NCBI GenBank assembly: GCA_029240815.1 | Contig: JARDZO010000216.1 | Span: 1-9,794 of the forward strand | Source: Brevibacillus sp. | Lineage (GTDB): Bacteria > Bacillota > Bacilli > Brevibacillales > Brevibacillaceae | DNA length: 9,794 nt | Direction of reading: 5' to 3' | Part shown: positions 6,368 through 9,794 of the stretch, piece by piece | Layout of the letters: every line of letters starts with the position of its first letter | Position numbering within the stretch: the stretch's first letter is position 1 | Translations under genes and position numbers: made by a program | Notes under the pieces: model-generated | Seen by the model: the letters and a program-made list of their open reading frames with translations, nothing else | Databases searched by the model: none | What the model was told of the DNA's origin: nothing

Positions 6368-6640
6368 GTGAAGCGTGAAGACGCCCTCTTTAACTGGATA
6401 CAGATTCAAGTGGTAACAGACGCACGACCCCACGATCATTCCGCACGAGAGACAGCGTCATTTTTTTCAGAACTTTTACGAGAAGACCACCAAATGAGTG
6501 GACTCGGTTATCGTCAGGAAGGTCCCTGGTATATCGTGTATGGTCAGGCAGCAGGAGAAGAATGGCAAGGCCGATATTCTGCAGAGGTCGTGGAATCCTT
6601 GCTCCAGGCTATCGAAAGTGAACCTAAATACAATCAATAA
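6368..6640 (+). CDS. Small conserved-type protein of 90 residues, co-transcribed with ylaH (possibly YlaL-like)
   Basis: A soluble, acidic 90-residue protein starting with GTG at 6368. GAGGG (6356-6360) lies 7 bases upstream and overlaps the ylaH stop, so the two are translationally close. The sequence predicts helix (1-42, ALFNWIQIQVV, ETASFFSELLRED), a beta hairpin (GYRQEGPWYIVYGQ) and a C-terminal helix (SAEVVESLLQAIES). It lacks cysteines, so it is not the zinc-ribbon-like YlaI found after ylaH in B. subtilis. The start resembles what I recall of YlaL, also from the yla cluster, but that is not certain. No function is assigned. Confidence 0.75.
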   Translation: MKREDALFNWIQIQVVTDARPHDHSARETASFFSELLREDHQMSGLGYRQEGPWYIVYGQAAGEEWQGRYSAEVVESLLQAIESEPKYNQ

Positions 6641-6642
6641 AG

Positions 6643-6698
6643 AAAAAGGCTCTACCAGCCCCCGAACTTCTTTCGGAGCGGTCAGGTGGAGCTTTTTT
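6643..6698 (+). terminator. Terminator of the ylaH operon, branched
   Basis: An outer stem of GCTCTACC (6649-6656) and GGTGGAGC (6685-6692), extended by A/T pairs and ending in TTTTTT (6693-6698), encloses a second small hairpin CCGAA/TTCGG (6662-6676). The AAAAA run on the left would also give a T-run on the minus strand, but no minus-strand gene needs it. Confidence 0.85.
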
Positions 6699-6738
6699 AA
6701 TTTCCATCTAGGTACAAAGTTGTGGTTTTCCCTGTTCA

Positions 6739-6765
6739 TGCAACCTATCCACATGGAATGTCGTC
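6739..6765 (+). promoter_or_regulatory. Candidate ECF-sigma promoter of the secreted Ig-module protein
   Basis: TGCAAC (6739-6744) and CGTC (6762-6765) are separated by 17 bases. This has the form of Bacillus ECF promoters (sigma-M/W/X/V group: an AAC-containing -35 and a CGTC or CGTA -10 about 16-17 bases apart), which respond to envelope stress. Transcription would start near 6772, some 50 bases before the ATG. No comparable sigma-A promoter was found. Short motifs match by chance, so this is a hypothesis. Confidence 0.45.
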
Positions 6766-6821
6766 AGTAACTGTGCCCCAGTCAACAGGGGATGTTTGGC
6801 AAAGAAGAGGGGGAACTAGGG

Positions 6822-8216
6822 ATGAAAAAAATACTCATGAAAAGGCCAGTACTGGCGGTTGTCGCAGCAGCCGGAATTATCGGGGGACTTACTCCGATCC
6901 TTGCAAATGCAAGTTCTTTTGGATCACCGAGTGCGACGAAAGTGGTCATGAACGACGAAGGGAAGCAGGTTACCCGTTACAACTTGAAAGAGTTGGCCAA
7001 AAATGATCCAGAGACGCTAAACATGCTGCTCAAAACGCAGGCTGACCACTTGTACATTATCGTGGATGAAATCAAGCTAAACACGAAACTGCAAACATAC
7101 ATGGAAGAGAACAAAGAAGAATGGGAACGGATCTACAACCAATACTACAGTGACATTTGGCTTGAAGTCCGATTCGCAGATGTAAAAGAGGAAATTGTAA
7201 GTGTCAGCGCCCAAACCAAGAGCGAAAAAGTATACATCAAAGGAATTGTGACCGAGGACGTTACAAAAATCGTCGTGAAAAAGCCGAACGGCGATAATAT
7301 CGAGGTGGTTCCGACCAGTGAGCACTCCTTCACCGTGACCTTCGCTTCCCTAGAAGTCTCGACGGAGCAGTACGTGACGGTAAGCGCTTATGCTGGGAAC
7401 GCTCTCGTCGACAGCGAAAAAGTGAAGGTCATCCCGCAAGCGGAAGAAGAAGCGGATATGATCATACATAACTTGGCTGTGCTCGATGCGAAAAAAGGTG
7501 AGCTGAAAGTCAAGGGGATCGTCAAGCTGAATGCCGACAAAGTCACTGTGACGTACAATGGTGTAAAAGGTGAGGCAAAAGTGAAGAAGCTGTGGGACGG
7601 CGTAGGCAGCTTCAGCCTTACATTGAAGGATGTCGAGTCCACAACGGGAAAGGCCACCATCGAAGTGTATGAGGACGGGGAAAAGATCGACTCTGACTCC
7701 ATCGATGTAGAAGTCGTAAACGCTCCTGCCAAAGAAGAGGCGAAAACATACGCTATCTCCGGGACAGCTGCCCTCGATGCGAAAAATAAAAGCATTCAGC
7801 TCAAAGGAACGGTCGTTGGCTGGTCCAAAGATAGTGATCTCAAGCTGATTGTCACTACGCTGGATGGCAAAAAGCAAGAGGTGAAACCAAATGACAAAGG
7901 GGAGTACTCCCTGAAGCTGTCATTCAAAAACCGTTCTTTCAGTGCACAAGCAGTTCGACTTGAGCTGTATGTAGGTGACAAGCTGGTCAAACAGGCAGAC
8001 GTAGCTGCGAACATCAGCAAAGCCATCACGGAAGCTATTGAGCGCCAAACCAACGAAGACAATGACGATGATGACAAAGACAAGAAAGAAAAGAAAGAAA
8101 AAGAAAAGCATGTGCCGAATGGGAACGCATACGGTTATTGGAAAAAACAAGGGGAGTGGAATCAAAACGGCCAAGATGATGACCGTGATGATGACCACGA
8201 TGACGACGACAACTAA
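6822..8216 (+). CDS. Secreted cysteine-free protein with three Ig-like modules and an acidic C-terminal tail
   Basis: A 464-residue protein with a Sec signal peptide: MKKILMKRP, a hydrophobic stretch, and cleavage after Ala30 (ANA). An alpha-helical region follows (31-125, LKELAKNDPETLNMLLKTQ, ENKEEWERIYNQYY). Three related beta-sandwich-like modules lie at about 127-205, 214-300 and 308-400, sharing a core such as LDAKKGELKVKGIV and LDAKNKSIQLKGTV, then a hydrophobic strand and a turn Gly. The tail (406-464) is a charged low-complexity region, Asp- and Lys-rich, ending DDDRDDDHDDDDN, with a YGYWKK motif inside. The mature protein has no cysteine, no LPxTG motif and no SLH domain, so it is probably released or bound non-covalently to the wall. 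The start at 6822 is chosen because GAAGAGGGGG (6804-6813) lies 8 bases upstream and the signal peptide begins there; an in-frame ATG at 6792 would add ten polar residues. I do not recognise the family. Confidence 0.85.
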   Translation: MKKILMKRPVLAVVAAAGIIGGLTPILANASSFGSPSATKVVMNDEGKQVTRYNLKELAKNDPETLNMLLKTQADHLYIIVDEIKLNTKLQTYMEENKEEWERIYNQYYSDIWLEVRFADVKEEIVSVSAQTKSEKVYIKGIVTEDVTKIVVKKPNGDNIEVVPTSEHSFTVTFASLEVSTEQYVTVSAYAGNALVDSEKVKVIPQAEEEADMIIHNLAVLDAKKGELKVKGIVKLNADKVTVTYNGVKGEAKVKKLWDGVGSFSLTLKDVESTTGKATIEVYEDGEKIDSDSIDVEVVNAPAKEEAKTYAISGTAALDAKNKSIQLKGTVVGWSKDSDLKLIVTTLDGKKQEVKPNDKGEYSLKLSFKNRSFSAQAVRLELYVGDKLVKQADVAANISKAITEAIERQTNEDNDDDDKDKKEKKEKEKHVPNGNAYGYWKKQGEWNQNGQDDDRDDDHDDDDN

Positions 8217-8222
8217 GGATTG

Positions 8223-8552
8223 TTACGGCTGTTTGTAGGCCTGAACGTAATCTACGAGGTCTTTTATGTAGTCTCCTATGATCGGGATCGATAAAAATTG
8301 AGTTAAAAGCGACCCAAGCAAGGCGAGCACGAGAGCAGTCCCTATAGTCAGACCCAGCCCCCGGGCAAGACCTGCGAGGAAATTGATCCAGAGCAGCTTG
8401 CGCGGGGCAGTGTAATTTTGAAGAATATCTGCTAACCGAATGTCTTCAAGGAACATGGCGATCTTGTCCATGCGTTCATTTAGTTTGCGGACTTCCTGGA
8501 TCTCTTTCATCAGCTGCTCTATCTGTGCGAGTAAACGGTCAGTAGGCGACAT
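8223..8552 (-). CDS. DUF5665-family small membrane protein
   Basis: A 109-residue protein of unknown function. Residues about 5-38 form a charged helix likely to coil (LLAQIEQLMKEIQEVRKLNERMDKI). Next is LADILQNYTAPRKLLWINFLAGLARGLG, the hallmark of DUF5665, and one long or hairpin-like hydrophobic segment at about 58-87. A short amphipathic C-terminal stretch follows (IIGDYIKDLVDYVQAYKQP). The ATG at 8552 follows AGGAGG (8560-8565) at 7 bases; the in-frame TTG at 8558 is too close to that site. It converges on the secreted-protein gene, with six bases between the two stop codons and no terminator hairpin between them. Confidence 0.85.
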   Translation of the reverse strand: MSPTDRLLAQIEQLMKEIQEVRKLNERMDKIAMFLEDIRLADILQNYTAPRKLLWINFLAGLARGLGLTIGTALVLALLGSLLTQFLSIPIIGDYIKDLVDYVQAYKQP

Positions 8553-8637
8553 CGACAAACCTCCTCTTCGGGATCAAGTTTATCTCTATTACCCAGTTTA
8601 GGGAAAAAAGATAAGAGAAGCAAGGAACCGGAAACGT

Positions 8638-8666
8638 TTGCCTATCCCTTTACCTGGGGGTACAAT
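8638..8666 (+). promoter_or_regulatory. Sigma-A promoter of the PPOX-fold gene
   Basis: TTGCCT (8638-8643), 17 bases, TACAAT (8661-8666), about 32 bases before the ATG at 8699. The -10 matches consensus at 5 of 6. A direct repeat ACGTAC (8670-8675 and 8679-8684) lies at the transcription start and could be an operator, but nothing supports that beyond its position. Confidence 0.6.
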
Positions 8667-8698
8667 ATACGTACAAAACGTACTCAAGGAGGCATCGA

Positions 8699-9157
8699 AT
8701 GGCTGAAACCGTTTCCCAATCACTGTCTGAAGAATTGTTTGGGCTTTTGCAGAAAGAGCGTTTTGTTACCCTGGGGACGATTGATCACGAATCTGGTTCC
8801 CCTTCATTAAGTTCCTTGTCATGGACGTACGCGGCTTCGGTCGATTCGATCCGTTTTGCTGTTGACAATCGGTCGCGGATCCTGGCAAATATTGCAAAAG
8901 AGCCTCAGGTCGTTTTACATTTGATTGGTGCGGGTTCGTCTTTCGCGATCAACGGCCGTGCCGGATTAATAACAGAGCGGCTGGAAGGGGTTCCCTTGAA
9001 GCTAGCGATGGTTGAAATTACGATCGAAGCTGTGAGAGACATCATGTTCTACGGATCTCGTATTTCTGTAGAGCCGCAATACGAAAAGACGTACGATAAG
9101 AATGCAGCTGCCAAGCTAGACAATCAAGTGATGGAAGCCTTGAGAAACGTCAATTAG
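8699..9157 (+). CDS. Pyridoxamine 5'-phosphate oxidase-like (PPOX, split-barrel) flavin-binding protein
   Basis: A 152-residue protein with the N-terminal pattern of the PPOX/FMN-binding split-barrel superfamily: a helix (8-20), a first strand FVTLGTIDHESGSP (22-35), a strand SLSWTYA, then DSIRFAVDNRSRILANIAKEPQVVLHL (50-75), where R58 and S59 fall in the region that usually contacts FMN phosphate, and FAINGRAGLI (82-91). The C-terminal half is less conserved. Small proteins of this group bind FMN, F420 or haem and act as reductases or oxidases; the substrate cannot be read from the sequence, and it is too short for a true PdxH. ATG at 8699 has AAGGAGG (8686-8692) at 6-base spacing, with its own promoter. 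It ends about 30 bases before the S-box promoter; no clear terminator is seen between. Confidence 0.82.
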   Translation: MAETVSQSLSEELFGLLQKERFVTLGTIDHESGSPSLSSLSWTYAASVDSIRFAVDNRSRILANIAKEPQVVLHLIGAGSSFAINGRAGLITERLEGVPLKLAMVEITIEAVRDIMFYGSRISVEPQYEKTYDKNAAAKLDNQVMEALRNVN

Positions 9158-9186
9158 GGTGGCTGCATGCCAGGTGGAAAATCTTG

Positions 9187-9216
9187 TTGACAAGTGAGCG
9201 ATTCATCCGTTAGTAT
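9187..9216 (+). promoter_or_regulatory. Sigma-A promoter of the metI S-box transcript
   Basis: A perfect TTGACA (9187-9192) with TAGTAT (9211-9216) at 18-base spacing, placing the start near 9223, about 20 bases before riboswitch helix P1. The -35 box sits in an inverted repeat CTTGT/ACAAG (9183-9194), and the presumed start overlaps another, TCAAT/ATTGA (9222-9234). Confidence 0.6.
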
Positions 9217-9242
9217 TAGGATCAATCAAATTGAATAGCAAT

Positions 9243-9370
9243 CTTCTTATCCAGAGAGGCGGAGGGACTGGCCCGATGATGCCCGGCAACCAATCACCTG
9301 TACGAGTTTAGGTACAGGGAGATAATGGTGCTAATTCCTGCAGAGTTATCAAACTCTGAAAGATGAGAAG
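9243..9370 (+). ncRNA. SAM-I (S-box) riboswitch aptamer
   Basis: Helix P1 is CTTCTTATC (9243-9251) with GATGAGAAG (9362-9370), 9 pairs. Conserved core segments follow: AGAGAGGCGGAGGGACTGGC, then CCCGATGATGCCCGGCAACC (P2, kink-turn and pseudoknot region); P3 CCTGTAC/GTACAGG around 9298-9319; the motif GGTGCTAATTCCTG; and P4 CAGAGTT/AACTCTG (9341-9358). All S-box hallmarks are present. SAM binding stabilises P1 and so releases the downstream terminator arm; without SAM, AGAAGG of the 3' P1 strand can pair with CCTTCT (9398-9403) to antiterminate. Confidence 0.97.
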
Positions 9371-9393
9371 GTCTTGCTTACGGCGACGTAAAC

Positions 9394-9427
9394 AAAGCCT
9401 TCTTTCAGACGAAAGGGGGCTTTTTTT
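9394..9427 (+). terminator. SAM-responsive transcription terminator of the S-box leader
   Basis: Stem AAAGCCTTCTTTC (9394-9406) with GAAAGGGGGCTTT (9411-9423), 13 pairs including two G-T pairs and a 4-base loop, followed by TTTT. Its left arm overlaps the antiterminator sequence, so high SAM should switch metI off. Confidence 0.93.
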
Positions 9428-9464
9428 CATGCCCCTCGCACACTATTGGAGGGAGAGAAATCAT

Positions 9465-9794
9465 ATGCATTTGGAGACGAAACTCGTTCAGGCAGGCGTA
9501 GGGAAAGACGAAAAGACGGGGGCGGTCAATTTTCCCGTATACTACTCGACAGCCTATCGCCATCCTACTTTGGGAGAAAGCACAGGATTTGATTACGCGC
9601 GCACTGCGAATCCCACACGTACGATTTTAGAGGACACGATCGCGACCGCGGAATCGGGTGACGGAGGATTTGCCTGCGCATCTGGCATGGCTGCTATCCA
9701 TACGGTCATGGGCTTGTTTTCCCAAGGAGATCATTTGATCGTCTCCTTAGACTTGTACGGTGGAACGTATCGACTTTTCGAGCAAGTGCTGTCC
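9465..9794 (+). CDS. metI: Cystathionine gamma-synthase / O-acetylhomoserine thiolyase, MetI type (5' part, truncated by window end)
   Basis: The first 110 codons of a PLP enzyme of the Cys/Met metabolism family (transsulfuration), which joins an activated homoserine ester with cysteine or sulfide on the way to methionine. Visible landmarks: NFPVYYSTAYRHP (22-34), the Y-x-R site YARTANPTR (44-52) whose Tyr and Arg bind the cofactor phosphate of the neighbouring subunit, the phosphate-binding ASGMAAI (72-78), and LDLYGGTYRLF (95-105). The PLP lysine, normally near residue 200, lies beyond the window. ATG at 9465 is preceded by GGAGGG (9448-9453). The S-box leader and the N-terminal sequence favour MetI, the first gene of a metIC operon in B. 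subtilis, over MetC or MetY, which remain possible until the rest is read. Confidence 0.88.
   Translation, partial: MHLETKLVQAGVGKDEKTGAVNFPVYYSTAYRHPTLGESTGFDYARTANPTRTILEDTIATAESGDGGFACASGMAAIHTVMGLFSQGDHLIVSLDLYGGTYRLFEQVLS

Noticed and set aside
6368..6640. Assignment of the 90-residue protein to YlaI
   Set aside because: YlaI carries paired cysteines for zinc; this protein has none.
7350..7877. 175-codon minus-strand frame inside the secreted-protein gene
   Set aside because: Antisense shadow; no ribosome site, and the plus frame has a signal peptide and repeats.
24..9464. A SAM-metabolism gene cluster linking speD and metI
   Set aside because: The two are 9 kb apart with unrelated genes, separate promoters and terminators between them; shared use of SAM looks coincidental.

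Overview
The window looks like a chromosomal stretch from a spore-forming Bacillota, most probably Brevibacillus or a close relative in Paenibacillaceae. This rests on Bacillus-type ribosome binding sites (AGGAGG), a YhcN/YlaJ spore lipoprotein, a SPOCS-domain (DUF3794) spore protein, homologues of B. subtilis TypA/YlaG and YlaH, a DUF5665 protein and an S-box (SAM-I) riboswitch in front of a metI-type gene. I see no phage, transposon, tRNA, rRNA or CRISPR. The genus is inferred from gene content, not from a database search.

Layout, left to right. (1) 24-428 is speD, S-adenosylmethionine decarboxylase, closed by a strong terminator. (2) 501-1109 (minus) is a YhcN/YlaJ lipoprotein with a convincing sigma-G-type promoter. 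(3) 1247-3088 is typA/bipA, a ribosome-associated GTPase, with a terminator usable from both sides. (4) 3147-3962 and 4115-5137 (both minus) are a His/Asp-rich SPOCS-domain protein and an unrecognised 340-residue protein; together they look like a small spore coat or exosporium locus. (5) 5315-5794 (minus) is a Cys-type glutathione peroxidase with its own terminator and an extended -10 promoter. (6) 6031-6640 is a two-gene operon, the membrane protein YlaH and a 90-residue protein, after a 100-nt leader and before a branched terminator. (7) 6822-8216 is a secreted 464-residue protein with three Ig-like modules and a very acidic tail, preceded by an ECF-sigma-like promoter. (8) 8223-8552 (minus) is a DUF5665 membrane protein that converges on it with only six bases between the stop codons. 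(9) 8699-9157 is a PPOX-fold flavin-binding protein. (10) 9187 onward is a promoter, a full SAM-I riboswitch with its terminator, and the first 110 codons of metI, which runs off the window.

How they fit. The left and centre are a rearranged version of the B. subtilis yla neighbourhood (ylaG/typA, ylaH, ylaJ): the YlaJ-like gene sits on the other side of typA and on the opposite strand, and three minus-strand genes separate typA from ylaH. Sporulation genes (the lipoprotein, the SPOCS protein and perhaps the 340-residue protein) are mixed with housekeeping and stress genes. The two ends both concern S-adenosylmethionine: speD consumes it for polyamine synthesis, and the riboswitch senses it to control methionine synthesis. 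They are about 9 kb apart with independent signals, so this is probably coincidence. The least explained parts are the SPOCS/340-residue pair, the ECF-promoter/Ig-module secreted protein, and the leader before ylaH.
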